44,698 nucleotides of DNA from Solirubrobacterales bacterium. GTDB lineage: Bacteria; Actinomycetota; Thermoleophilia; Solirubrobacterales; Solirubrobacteraceae. Numbering within the stretch: the first letter of the stretch is position 1; every line of letters starts with the position of its first letter. Shown one piece after another: positions 8,749-16,889 of this stretch. A program made the translations under genes and the position numbers. Where the stretch lies: contig JAFAPR010000021.1 in the NCBI GenBank assembly GCA_019247075.1, positions 1 through 44,698 on the forward strand, read 5' to 3'. The notes under the pieces are model-generated. The model was not told where the DNA came from and did not search any database. It saw only the letters and a list, made by a program, of their open reading frames with translations.

Positions 8749-10056
8749 TCACGACGGCACAGCCACGGACTCCCGGTCCGCGGGCACGATCGCGTCCAAG
8801 CGGCCGACGATCTCCTCCGCGTAGCGTACGAACGGGCCGTAGTCGAAGATCGCTGCGGTGTCCAGGCCGGCGACAGCGCCCTCCTGTAGCAGCAGTTCGC
8901 GCAACTGGATCCGCTCGCTGACCGCCCGCTGGGCCAGCCGCTGGACGATCCGGTAGGCGTCGTCTCTGTTCGTGCCATTGTCCACCAGGGCCAGCAGCAC
9001 GCGCTGGGAGAACAGCGCCCCATACGTCAGCTCGAGATTCGCGCGCATCCGCTCGGCGTCGACCACCATCCCCTCGACCAGCGCCAGCGCGCGACGCTGG
9101 AGATGGTCCAACAGCGTGGTCGAGTCAGGGATGATGATCCGTTCGACCGAGGAGTGCGATATGTCCCGCTCGTGCCAGAGGGCCACGTTCTCGAGCGCGG
9201 CCTGAGCGTTGGCGCGCAGCACGCGAGCGAGGCCCGTGACCTGCTCGGCCTTGATGGGGTTGCGCTTGTGGGGCATCGCACTCGAGCCTTTCTGCCCCCT
9301 GCGGAAGGGCTCCTGGACCTCGCCCACCTCGGTGCGGGCGAGGTGGCGGATCTCGGTCGCGAGCCGCTCCAGGCCGGCGCCGGCAAGGGCGACCGCTTGC
9401 AGCAACTCGGCGTGCCTGTCGCGGGCGACAACCTGGGTCGAGACGGGCTCGGCCGCGAGCCCCAGTCGATCGAGGACGCGGCGCTCGAAATCGGGCGAGG
9501 CGGAGGCGTACGTGCCGACTGCCCCCGAGATCGCCCCCACCGCCACCTGTGTAAAGGCGCGCTCCAGCCGCTGCGCATTGCGCGCCGCTTCGAAGGCGAA
9601 CGACGCCAGCTTGATCCCAAACGTGGTCGGCTCGGCATGGACACCGTGGGTGCGTCCGGCGGTGAGCGTGTGGACGTGCTCGCGCGCCCGCGCGGCCAGC
9701 GCCTCCACCAGACGGCGGGAGTCGGGCAGGATCAAATCCCCCACCTGACGGAGCTGCAGGGCGAGGGCGGTGTCGAGCACGTCGCTCGACGTCAGCCCAT
9801 AATGGAGCCAGCGGCCCCCCGGCTCGGCCGAGGCGGCAAGGACGTCCACGAACGCCGCCGTGTCGTGCTCGGTCACCCGCTCGCGCTCGGCAATCTCCTC
9901 GACCGTGAAGGTGGCGCCGCGGATCGCCTCGAGCTCCGCTTCGGTGGGGCCCTCGAGCTCCTCGGCGGCGGCGATCTCGACCTGGCGCATGGCTTCGAAC
10001 CGCGCCCGATCGGACCAGATCTTGGCGAGCTCGGGGCGCGTGTAGCGCAGGATCAT
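8749..10056 (-). CDS. purB: Adenylosuccinate lyase PurB
   Basis: PurB cleaves SAICAR to AICAR plus fumarate and adenylosuccinate to AMP plus fumarate. The 435-residue protein starts MILRYTRPELAKIWSD. It has the fumarase/aspartase-superfamily features HYGLTSSDVLDTA near residue 85, GRTHGVHAEPTTFG near 133, and the signature GSSAMPHKRNPIKAEQV near 255, whose serine is catalytic. The length is normal. It is the first gene of the purine run on the minus strand and is divergent from mreB across a 173-nt spacer. Its ATG start agrees with the conserved N-terminus. Confidence 0.97.
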   Translation of the reverse strand: MILRYTRPELAKIWSDRARFEAMRQVEIAAAEELEGPTEAELEAIRGATFTVEEIAERERVTEHDTAAFVDVLAASAEPGGRWLHYGLTSSDVLDTALALQLRQVGDLILPDSRRLVEALAARAREHVHTLTAGRTHGVHAEPTTFGIKLASFAFEAARNAQRLERAFTQVAVGAISGAVGTYASASPDFERRVLDRLGLAAEPVSTQVVARDRHAELLQAVALAGAGLERLATEIRHLARTEVGEVQEPFRRGQKGSSAMPHKRNPIKAEQVTGLARVLRANAQAALENVALWHERDISHSSVERIIIPDSTTLLDHLQRRALALVEGMVVDAERMRANLELTYGALFSQRVLLALVDNGTNRDDAYRIVQRLAQRAVSERIQLRELLLQEGAVAGLDTAAIFDYGPFVRYAEEIVGRLDAIVPADRESVAVPS

Positions 10057-10229
10057 GCGGAGCTTCTCATGTCGCTGCGCCTGAGCCTAGCCGAGCGCGT
10101 TGCCGGCTCCGAGCGAGGACGGCTTCGCGGGAGTTCTGGCAATCTTTCGCGATCAGGCTTCGGCACACGGGCATCCAGCATCCCACCACCAGCCGCCGTC
10201 ATCTGATCCCGAGCATCGGCGTCCATGAC
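10057..10229. other. Divergent spacer between purB and mreB
   Basis: This gap must hold the promoters for purB (leftward) and mreB (rightward). I see no convincing -35/-10 pair. The mreB reading frame stays open across much of it without any ATG, GTG or TTG. Confidence 0.5.
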
Positions 10230-11249
10230 ATGGCGATCGACCTCGGCACGGCGAACACGCTCGTGTACGTGGCGGGCAGGGGCATCGTCGTTTCCGAGCC
10301 ATCCGTCGTCGCCTCGGACCTCGAGACGGGGACCGTGCACGCGGTGGGCGCTGACGCCGAACGGATGATCGGGCGCACCCCGGCGACGATCTCGGCCACG
10401 CGGCCACTGCGTCACGGTGTGATCGAGGACTTCGAGGTGACCGAGGAAATGCTTCGCTACTTCATCCGCAAGGTGCTCGACCGCAGGCGGGCCTACCCCC
10501 GCCTAATCGTCTGCGCTCCGTCGGGCGTGACCGAAGTCGAGAGGCGGGCGGTCGAGGAGGCCTCGCTGGCGGCCGGCGCGCGGCGCGTCCACCTGATCGA
10601 GGAGCCGATCGCGGCCGCGCTCGGGGCCGGCCTCGACATCGAGGAGCCGGTGGGGCGGATGGTCGTCGACGTAGGCGGTGGAACGAGCGAGATGGCTGTG
10701 ATCACGCTCGGAGGAATCGCTGTCTACCGCTCGCTGCGGGTCGGCGGCTACGAGATGGACGACGCGATCAGCCACTACATCCGCGCCGTGCACAAGCTCG
10801 TGATCGGCTCGCGGACGGCGGAGACGATCAAGATCGCGATCGGGTCGGCGATGCCCTGCGAGGAGGAGCAGGCGGTCGAAGTTAAGGGCCGCCACCTGCT
10901 GACAGGACTGCCCACGCGGATCGAGCTGTCCAGCGCAGAGGTGCGCGAGGCGATCGGACCCACGCTGCGCGAGATCATGCGGGCGATCCGCGACACGCTC
11001 GAGGAAACCTCGCCGGAGCTCGCCAGCGACATCGCCCGCGACGGGATCCTGCTGGTCGGCGGCGGGACCTTGGTTCGCGGGTTTGCAGAGCTGGTCGCCG
11101 CCGAGACCGGCATGCGCGTCTGGAGCGCTGACTCGCCGCTCACCTGCGTGGCATTTGGCTCGGGCACCGCACTTGATCACTTCGACTCGCTGACCCGAAC
11201 CCCGCGACCGCCTCGCACGGCGCTCGTCCCCAGCGAATGGCGCGGCTGA
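10230..11249 (+). CDS. mreB: MreB-like actin homolog
   Basis: The 339-residue product is a bacterial actin of the MreB family, which assembles into filaments that guide lateral cell-wall synthesis. The phosphate 1 motif AIDLGTANTLVYV lies at the very N-terminus, VVDVGGGTSEMAVI (phosphate 2) near residue 148, and LVGGGTLVRGF near 276. GGYEMDDAI and IKIAIGSAMP are also typical. Most MreBs carry about 8-12 residues before the first motif. Here the frame is open upstream (IPSIGVHD) but the only near-start codon is CTG at 10203, so the annotated ATG may be internal. No mreC, mreD, pbp2 or rodA follows; the gene is alone and converges on a glycosyltransferase. Confidence 0.93.
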   Translation: MAIDLGTANTLVYVAGRGIVVSEPSVVASDLETGTVHAVGADAERMIGRTPATISATRPLRHGVIEDFEVTEEMLRYFIRKVLDRRRAYPRLIVCAPSGVTEVERRAVEEASLAAGARRVHLIEEPIAAALGAGLDIEEPVGRMVVDVGGGTSEMAVITLGGIAVYRSLRVGGYEMDDAISHYIRAVHKLVIGSRTAETIKIAIGSAMPCEEEQAVEVKGRHLLTGLPTRIELSSAEVREAIGPTLREIMRAIRDTLEETSPELASDIARDGILLVGGGTLVRGFAELVAAETGMRVWSADSPLTCVAFGSGTALDHFDSLTRTPRPPRTALVPSEWRG

Positions 11250-11272
11250 CTGGCCCGTTCACCGCGCCGCGA

Positions 11273-12733
11273 TCATCGCGCCGGATGCGCGCGCGGCTGC
11301 GCGCGCCGTAGCCGGGGCTGGCGCAGTAATCGCGCGGCCAGCGAGGCGGCGGCGCACGCCGCCAGCATGATCAGGTAGGGATCGATCGGGGCGCGGAAAC
11401 GGGGTGTCTCGGCGTTGACCAGGATCACGCTCAGGGCGAGCAGGATCGGAACCGCCCACAACCAGTCAGGCGCCCGCCGCGCCCGGCGCGTGAAGAGCCC
11501 CGCCACCGCCAGCGCGGCGACCACCCAGAACGCGTACACGCCGATCCTCGTGGTCGCGACGCTCAGCCCGATCGACGCGCCCGAGATGCGCCAGGCGGCC
11601 GACCCCTCGAGTTCCAGCAAACGGCGGAAGTTGTGGTAGGCGGCCTCCGCCGGGGCGAGCGGATGGCTGCGGACGTAGCGCAACGCGGCCGTGGTGAGCC
11701 GACTCGAGAGCGCGGGCTCGGTGAGATGCAGCGACGCCCTGGCGATCGACGCGTAGGCTGGGACGGCGCCGTAGTACTTCCACCGGTAGGGAATCTGGGA
11801 GTCTGCGGCCGAGGAAGGGTTGTACGTCCCCGCGAGCGTGATCCCCATCTCATCGGACACCGGAATGAAGCGGTGCAGCACGATCGCGTTACGGATCGTC
11901 CACGGGGCGATCGTCAGGGCCGCGCACGCGAGCAGCACCACCGGTCCGGCCAGCGTCGTCGCCGCCGACCGGCGCCCTCGACCCCGGGAGGTGACCGCTC
12001 GTGCCCCGGTCCCGGTGACCCGGCGCGCGCTCTGCACGGCACAGATGATCAGGGGCAGCAGGATCACGACCCCGTTCTGGTGGGTCAGCGTGGCCAGTCC
12101 GGCAAAGATCCCCGCGAGAGCCAGCAGCGGGAAGGGATTGGCGGCCCGGCTCGCGCGGAGGCCGGTCCACACCGCGGCCAGCTCGAGGGGGATGAGGAGG
12201 TTCTCGGAATACGGAGTGCCCGAGAGCTCGATCAGGGGCGGGTACAGCGCCGCGAGCAGCATCGCGATCATCGCTACGCCGAGCCCGAACGCCTCAAACG
12301 CGACCAGGCCAATGAGCCCAACCGATACCGCGCCCAGAGCCGCCGTCGCCAACCGCGCGGCATGGACGGCCTGGCCGCCGCCGCTGGTGTTACCGGTGAC
12401 CAGGTCCACCGCCGCAAGGAAGTAGGGGTATCCGGGCGGAAAATAGGTAGTGGGACCGATCGATCCACCGGCGCCCGAGCGGGGGGCGTGGTTGTCGAGG
12501 TAGTCGCCGTGGTGGGCCACCTGGGAGGCCAACGTGAGATAGGACTGCCCGTCGTTGATCGGCCGGTACGGCGAGGTCCGCTGCACCTCCCACACGCGCA
12601 CGCCCAGCGCGACCAAGAGGATCGCCAGCACCGCGAGTCGCTTTGGCCAGGAGCCTCGTCTGGTGCGCGCCGCAGCCCAGCTGGCGGTCGGCTGGTCCGC
12701 CGTGAGCCGGCCGGGCGCTGACTGTCCGCTCAC
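11273..12733 (-). CDS. Polytopic membrane glycosyltransferase, GT-C type (family 39/ArnT-like)
   Basis: The 486-residue protein has about ten hydrophobic segments, beginning LAVLAILLVALGVRVWEV near residue 32. An extracytoplasmic loop after the first segment contains the acidic PINDGQSYLTLA and TTYFPPGYPYFLA, the arrangement seen in GT-C enzymes that use polyprenyl-phosphate sugars. The acceptor is unknown. PYSENLLIPLEL and TLTHQNGVVILLPL are also typical of the ArnT/PMT superfamily. A GTG start precedes a polar N-terminal tail of about 30 residues. It lies 61 nt after ychF on the same strand. The superfamily is clear; the substrate cannot be read from sequence. Confidence 0.8.
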   Translation of the reverse strand: MSGQSAPGRLTADQPTASWAAARTRRGSWPKRLAVLAILLVALGVRVWEVQRTSPYRPINDGQSYLTLASQVAHHGDYLDNHAPRSGAGGSIGPTTYFPPGYPYFLAAVDLVTGNTSGGGQAVHAARLATAALGAVSVGLIGLVAFEAFGLGVAMIAMLLAALYPPLIELSGTPYSENLLIPLELAAVWTGLRASRAANPFPLLALAGIFAGLATLTHQNGVVILLPLIICAVQSARRVTGTGARAVTSRGRGRRSAATTLAGPVVLLACAALTIAPWTIRNAIVLHRFIPVSDEMGITLAGTYNPSSAADSQIPYRWKYYGAVPAYASIARASLHLTEPALSSRLTTAALRYVRSHPLAPAEAAYHNFRRLLELEGSAAWRISGASIGLSVATTRIGVYAFWVVAALAVAGLFTRRARRAPDWLWAVPILLALSVILVNAETPRFRAPIDPYLIMLAACAAASLAARLLRQPRLRRAQPRAHPAR

Positions 12734-12794
12734 GAGCAGCAGGTTACGGCGTGCAGCCGCCGCCTAGGTCGCACCACGATCGCGAGCCGAGGCG

Positions 12795-13874
12795 CTATGG
12801 CGAGAACCTGATCAGGACGACGTCGCCGTCCTTGACCGCGTAGTCGCGGCCCTCGATCCGTAACGTGCCTCGTTCCCGCGCGCCCGCGTACCCGCGCGCG
12901 TCCACGAGCTCCTGCCAGGGGGCTACCTCGGCGCGAACGAAGCCACGCTGCATGTCCGTGTGGACCAGTCCGGCCGCTCGCCAGACGGACATCCCCTGAC
13001 GGATGTGCCAGGAGTGAGCGGGTCGGCCGCTATCGGCGGTGAAGAACGCGATCAACGACAGCAGCGAGAACGCGCCGCGCAGCACAGTCTCGAGAGTTGA
13101 CTGCTCCAAACCGAACTCGGCCCGGATCGCCTGCGCCTCGGACGGAGCGAGCTCGGTCAGCTCCGCCTCGAGCGCTGCGGAGACCGCCACGATGCCGGCG
13201 CCCGCCGCCGCGGCGTGGCGCGCGAGCTCGGGTGGGATTGCCATGCTCCCCTCCTCAACGTTGGCGACGTAGAGCACAGGCTTGGCGGTCAGCAGCGAGA
13301 GCGCGCGCAGCTCCTCGGGCAACCCGTCCGGGCCATCGAGGACGGAAGCGGGCCGCCCCGTCTGCAGCACCTCGACGAGTTCGCGCAGCGAGCGCTCCTC
13401 CGCGCTCGCGCCGCGGTCACCGCCGCGAGCGGCTCTCGCCACGCGCTCGAGCCGCCGCTCGGCCTGCTCGAGATCTGCGTAGATCAGCTCGGTCTCAACG
13501 ATCTCGGCGTCGGCGAGGGGGTCTATGCGCCCCTCGGGGTGGACCACCTCGGGGTTCTGGTGGACGCGGACGACGTGCACGATTGCGTCGGTCTCGCGGA
13601 TCTGAGCGAGAAATTGATTGCCCAACCCCTCGCCCGCGTGCGCGCCCGCGACCAGCCCGGCTATGTCGTGGAAGGTGATGGTGTCGGCAACCACTTCGGA
13701 GGCGTGCACCGCGCCGGCAACCGCCTCGAGCCGGTGGTCGTTGACCGGCACCACCGCCACATTTGGCTCGATCGTCGTGAAGGGGTAGTTCGCCGCCTGC
13801 GCGGCCACCCCGGTCAGGGCGATGAAGAGCGACGACTTGCCCGCGTTGGGGAGCCCGACGATGCCTACCTTCAC
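12795..13874 (-). CDS. ychF: Redox-regulated/ribosome-binding ATPase YchF
   Basis: YchF is an Obg-related P-loop ATPase that binds ribosomes and is linked to oxidative stress responses. The 359-residue protein starts KVGIVGLPNAGKSSLF (Walker A), with FHDIAGLVAGAHAGEGLGNQ as switch II/G3. NVEE replaces the canonical NKxD, as expected for ATP preference. The C-terminal TGS domain includes FFTADSGRPAHSWHIRQG and AGLVHTDMQRGFVRAEV. The GTG start forms GTGA with the stop of the upstream PAP2 gene, implying translational coupling. The open frame continues to 14261 but that part is antisense-like noise. Confidence 0.96.
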   Translation of the reverse strand: MKVGIVGLPNAGKSSLFIALTGVAAQAANYPFTTIEPNVAVVPVNDHRLEAVAGAVHASEVVADTITFHDIAGLVAGAHAGEGLGNQFLAQIRETDAIVHVVRVHQNPEVVHPEGRIDPLADAEIVETELIYADLEQAERRLERVARAARGGDRGASAEERSLRELVEVLQTGRPASVLDGPDGLPEELRALSLLTAKPVLYVANVEEGSMAIPPELARHAAAAGAGIVAVSAALEAELTELAPSEAQAIRAEFGLEQSTLETVLRGAFSLLSLIAFFTADSGRPAHSWHIRQGMSVWRAAGLVHTDMQRGFVRAEVAPWQELVDARGYAGARERGTLRIEGRDYAVKDGDVVLIRFSP

Positions 13875-14494
13875 GGTCGTTGCCCCGCGGCCGCCGGTGC
13901 ATCTGTCGCGTTGGGGCGCGCGGCGCTGCGATGGCGCGACGGCTGCGGCCAGGCGCCGGCGATCGCCGACCCCAGCAGCGCGCCGGCGATCACGTCGCTC
14001 GGATAATGAACGCCCAGATAGGGACGGGTCACCGCAAACGCGACCGCTGGGGCATACACGGCGCTCGGCGGCACCAGGCCCGTGAACGCGCGGGCGGCGG
14101 CGAACGAGGTCGTCGCGTGAGCGCTCGGGAACGACAGGCTTGAGACGGTGGCTGTAAGTGGCGGCAGCCCCGGCAGTTCGGGTCGCCGCCGGTGGACGAT
14201 CACCTTGACCGCATAGTTCAGGCCGTAGGCGGCCAGGACGATGCCAACTCCCCGCAGCCATCGGGGCCGGTGCTTGGGCTGGCGGTCGAGAAGCGCTCCC
14301 CCGCCGCCGAGCGCCAGCCAGCAGGCGGCGTGCTCCCCGAGCCGCGAGTAGGCGGCGATCCAGCGCTCCGCGCCGGCATTGTGCAGATGCGTCCGGGCGG
14401 CGACGAGAGCGGCCCGATCGAGGGCCGCAGCGCGTCGGGTCTGGCGAGCAAGGACTGCGCGCACGGTCGGGACCGTAAACGTTCGTTGCGCCAC
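13871..14494 (-). CDS. PAP2-family membrane phosphatase
   Basis: The 207-residue protein carries the three-part acid phosphatase signature: KVIVHRRRPELPG near residue 116, SFPSAHATTSF near 140 with the catalytic His, and TRPYLGVHYPSDVIAG near 170 with the second His and the Asp. Four to five hydrophobic stretches fit a membrane enzyme acting on lipid phosphates such as undecaprenyl diphosphate or phosphatidic acid; the true substrate is not known. It overlaps ychF by 4 nt and is divergent from the universal stress gene. The pairing with ychF probably reflects an operon rather than a shared pathway. Confidence 0.88.
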   Translation of the reverse strand: MAQRTFTVPTVRAVLARQTRRAAALDRAALVAARTHLHNAGAERWIAAYSRLGEHAACWLALGGGGALLDRQPKHRPRWLRGVGIVLAAYGLNYAVKVIVHRRRPELPGLPPLTATVSSLSFPSAHATTSFAAARAFTGLVPPSAVYAPAVAFAVTRPYLGVHYPSDVIAGALLGSAIAGAWPQPSRHRSAARPNATDAPAAAGQRP

Positions 14495-14533
14495 CCGGCG
14501 ATCGATGCGTCGGCTCTCACCGCGCTGTCGCTC

Positions 14534-14564
14534 CCGACAACCGCGACCGGGCGGATGGTAGGGT
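14534..14564 (+). promoter_or_regulatory. Candidate promoter for the universal stress gene
   Basis: TAGGGT at 14559-14564 could be a -10 box, with CCGACA at 14534-14539 as a weak -35 at 19-nt spacing. It would start transcription near 14571, about 19 nt before the ATG and just upstream of the AAGGAG ribosome binding site. Confidence 0.3.
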
Positions 14565-14589
14565 CCCGCCCTAATCGAAGGAGATCCAG

Positions 14590-15024
14590 ATGGGCGAAGT
14601 GATCGTTGTGGGTACCGACGGATCTGAGACCGCCGCGAAGGCGGTGCAGGAGGCGATTCGCGTGGCGAAGGCGTTCGACGCCGAGGTCCACATCGTGTCT
14701 GCCTACAAGCCTCTCCACGGCGCCCACGTCGCAGGCGCCCCCGAGGGCGCGGCCAAGGTATGGCAGCCCCTCCCCGACTCGCGCGTGGAGGCGGTGCTGG
14801 CGGAAGCTGCGGCCGCGGTGCGGCTGAAGGACGTGCCGGTCAAGACCCACCCCAGCCGGGAGGAACCCGCCGATGCCCTGCTCTCGGTCGCCTCAGAGAC
14901 GAACGCCGACCTCATCGTGGTGGGCAACCGGGGAATGCATGGCGCGAGACGAGTGCTGGGGAGCGTGCCCAACAAGGTCGCGCACCGCGCCGGCTGCAAC
15001 GTCCTGATCGTCTCTACGACCTGA
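14590..15024 (+). CDS. Universal stress protein (UspA family)
   Basis: The 144-residue protein is a single Usp domain. It begins EVIVVGTDGSETAAKAVQEA, and the ATP-binding signature GNRGMHGARRVLGSVPNKV is near residue 116, matching G-2x-G-9x-G(S/T). ATP-binding Usp proteins usually act as stress-linked signalling or chaperone-like dimers. A strong ribosome binding site, AAGGAG, precedes the ATG by 7 nt, one of the clearest in this window. It is a single-gene unit: divergent from the PAP2 gene and convergent with the next small gene. Confidence 0.93.
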   Translation: MGEVIVVGTDGSETAAKAVQEAIRVAKAFDAEVHIVSAYKPLHGAHVAGAPEGAAKVWQPLPDSRVEAVLAEAAAAVRLKDVPVKTHPSREEPADALLSVASETNADLIVVGNRGMHGARRVLGSVPNKVAHRAGCNVLIVSTT

Positions 15025-15048
15025 AGCTCCAGCTTCAGCGCTCAGGTC
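15018..15048. terminator. Bidirectional hairpin between convergent genes
   Basis: Two nested options exist. GACCTGA (15018-15024) pairs with TCAGGTC (15042-15048), and CTGAAGCT (15021-15028) pairs with AGCTTCAG (15031-15038). Both convergent stop codons lie inside the outer arms, so the structure is symmetrical for either transcript. No T tract. Confidence 0.5.
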
Positions 15049-15266
15049 CCGAACCCGACGCGATGCTCCTCGTGCTCGGCGATCACGTAGGCGACCTTCT
15101 CCAGATCGATAGCGATCGTCCCATCCTCGGCCGCCACGTCATGCCACCCGGTGGACCCGAGCGCATTGCGCAGCTTGGTCAGCTCGTCAGGAAGCACCCG
15201 CGCTGCCAGCGCCTGCCCGCCGATGAAGCCGATCGTGATCCGTTGCGGCCGCTCCCGCTCCGCCAT
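15042..15266 (-). CDS. Small conserved-looking protein, possibly DUF3107-like
   Basis: The 74-residue protein is soluble, with no signal or membrane segment. It has a beta-rich start RITIGFIGGQALAARVL and an end DGTIAIDLEKVAYVIAEHEE that resembles small DUF3107-type proteins, where a C-terminal strand carries IAYV. The match is by eye and weak. It overlaps the methylmalonyl-CoA epimerase stop by 1 nt (TGATG), so it is translated from the same message. Function unknown. Confidence 0.65.
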   Translation of the reverse strand: MAERERPQRITIGFIGGQALAARVLPDELTKLRNALGSTGWHDVAAEDGTIAIDLEKVAYVIAEHEEHRVGFGT

Positions 15267-15676
15267 CAGCGATCCTCCGCGGGCTGCACGATTTCGGTCA
15301 GCACGCCCCCGGCCGAGGCGGGGTGCACGAACGCGACCCGCGACCCCCGGATGCCTATCCGCGCGCGCTCGTCGATCAACCGGATCCCGGCTTCTCTGAG
15401 GTCACTCAAGGCCCGCTCGATGTCAGCCACCCGATAGGCGACGTGGTGCAGTCCGGGACCCCGCCGAGCGAGGAACCTCCCCACGGTGGTATCAGGTGCA
15501 AGCGGCTCGAGCAACTCGACGTGACCTTCGCCCACGTCCAAAAGGGCAGCGTCAATGCCCTGGTCGGTGACTGTCTCGCGGTGGACCAGGGGCAGCCCGA
15601 GCGAGTCCCGGTAGACCGCGAGGGCGGCATCGAGGTCCTCGACTGCGATCCCGACGTGGTCGATCGCGGCGAGCAT
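15266..15676 (-). CDS. mce: Methylmalonyl-CoA epimerase
   Basis: This 136-residue VOC-superfamily protein interconverts (S)- and (R)-methylmalonyl-CoA, linking propionyl-CoA metabolism to succinyl-CoA. It opens AIDHVGIAVEDLDAALAVY with the metal-binding His, then has GEGHVELLEPLAPDTTVGRF with a second ligand region, GPGLHHVAYRVADIE with the third His, and HPASAGGVLTEIVQ with the Glu ligand. Length and motif order are normal for the family. No mutase gene (mutA/mutB) is in the window. It is transcribed with the small downstream gene. Confidence 0.93.
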   Translation of the reverse strand: MLAAIDHVGIAVEDLDAALAVYRDSLGLPLVHRETVTDQGIDAALLDVGEGHVELLEPLAPDTTVGRFLARRGPGLHHVAYRVADIERALSDLREAGIRLIDERARIGIRGSRVAFVHPASAGGVLTEIVQPAEDR

Positions 15677-15718
15677 CGGGCGGGGAGCATAGCGGGGCGG
15701 CCGATGCTCGCCGGTTCG

Positions 15719-16813
15719 TCAGTCCACGCGCTCGAGCCGCGGGTTCGGACGGTAGCCGCGCCCTGCTTTGGCGCACGGTCGCCCCTCGAGCAGCACGACG
15801 TCGGCAGTGAAGTCGTTTTTCCCGCGGATGAGCGAGGAGCCCACACCGTAGGCGTCGACCGGCACGCCCGAGTCCTCGAACTCCCGGATCCGCTGGGCGT
15901 CAAAGCCGCCGCTCGCGACGATGCGGACGTTCGTGAAGGCCGCCCGGTCGAGCGCATCGCGGACCTTCTCGATCAGCCGCGGGTTGACGCCCGTCGGGGT
16001 GAAGCCGCCCATCTCGTCGAGGAGGGAGCGGTCGACGAGTTGCTCGGAGGTATCGAGTCGCACTCCCCAGAGCCGTGGACCGAGCGCTTGCGCGACCTCG
16101 AGCGCCGTGTTGATGGAATCGTTCTCGAAGTCAACCAGGACGGTGATGTTCATCTCTCCGTAGAAGTGGTCGGCAAACGCGGCAGCGGCGGCGACGGTAT
16201 CCCCCCCGAATGCGGCGATCAGACCGTGCGGGACGGTCCCGATTCCTCGGCCACCCCACCAGGACGCCTGGGCGTCGGTCGAGACGCCGATCGCTCCGGC
16301 GACGTGGGCGGCCCAGCCGTCGCCGGTCTGGACCAGCCAATGGTCGTGCCGGGCGGGGAAGTAGAAGATCTGCTTGCCGCGAGCGGCGGCCACCACCTCG
16401 GTCACGTTGCTCATGATCAGGGAGCGACGAGCCATGCAGCCCAGGTAGACGGTCTCGAGGTGGGCGAACAGGCCGTAGTCGCCCTCGATCGTCATCACGG
16501 TCTCCCAGGGCGCGATGCGGTCGCCTTCGTAGAGGGCGTGGACTTGTAGGTCGCCCCAGCCCTGGACCCACTCGTTGTCGGCTCCCCTGCGCCCTGAGCA
16601 CGTCTTCAGCACCGCGATTGCCTCATCGACTCCACCGAGCACGGAATCGCGTTTCTGGAAGACCTGCATGGTCACATGGGGGTGCCGGTCCTCCGCTTCC
16701 AGCAACTGCTTGGTGTAGACAAAGTAGGCGTCGGAGTAGTAGCCGTCGCGGATCCGTTCCAACGGCAGCCGGAAGATCGCCGGATCCAACCGCGGCGCAA
16801 CCTGGGTTGCCAT
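15719..16813 (-). CDS. Nicotinate phosphoribosyltransferase-like enzyme
   Basis: The 364-residue protein belongs to the nicotinate/quinolinate phosphoribosyltransferase fold and probably makes nicotinate mononucleotide from nicotinate and PRPP for NAD salvage. Supporting segments are RIRDGYYSDAYFVYTKQLLE, GDYGLFAHLETVYLGCMARR, GGRGIGTVPHGLIAAFGGD, LVDFENDSIN, LWGVRLDTSEQ and VRIVASGGFDAQRI, which is the phosphate-binding end of the barrel. It is shorter than E. coli PncB (400 residues), like the compact forms seen in several phyla. The ATG follows a possible -10 element by only 6 nt, suggesting a leaderless message. Confidence 0.87.
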   Translation of the reverse strand: MATQVAPRLDPAIFRLPLERIRDGYYSDAYFVYTKQLLEAEDRHPHVTMQVFQKRDSVLGGVDEAIAVLKTCSGRRGADNEWVQGWGDLQVHALYEGDRIAPWETVMTIEGDYGLFAHLETVYLGCMARRSLIMSNVTEVVAAARGKQIFYFPARHDHWLVQTGDGWAAHVAGAIGVSTDAQASWWGGRGIGTVPHGLIAAFGGDTVAAAAAFADHFYGEMNITVLVDFENDSINTALEVAQALGPRLWGVRLDTSEQLVDRSLLDEMGGFTPTGVNPRLIEKVRDALDRAAFTNVRIVASGGFDAQRIREFEDSGVPVDAYGVGSSLIRGKNDFTADVVLLEGRPCAKAGRGYRPNPRLERVD

Positions 16814-16819
16814 GGGGGC

Positions 16820-16825
16820 AGTTTA
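16820..16825 (-). promoter_or_regulatory. Possible -10 box giving a leaderless pncB-type mRNA
   Basis: TAAACT on the minus strand ends 6 nt before the ATG at 16813. Such spacing would start the transcript at or next to the ATG, and no Shine-Dalgarno sequence is present. No clear -35 is visible. Confidence 0.35.
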
Positions 16826-16889
16826 TTCGGGCATCGTCGCCTCTCCCGAGCGCGAGTGGGCTGCTGCGGAGCGGGAGCGCCGCCGCCTT

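Noticed and set aside
10070-10206. Possible 45-codon peptide upstream of mreB
   Set aside because: No ribosome binding site, Arg/Ser-rich composition and overlap with the likely promoter region; no support beyond being open.
11633-12721. Plus-strand open frame (362 codons) opposite the glycosyltransferase
   Set aside because: Its translation is Arg/Gly/Gln-rich with no domain, while the opposite strand encodes a clear multi-pass membrane protein.
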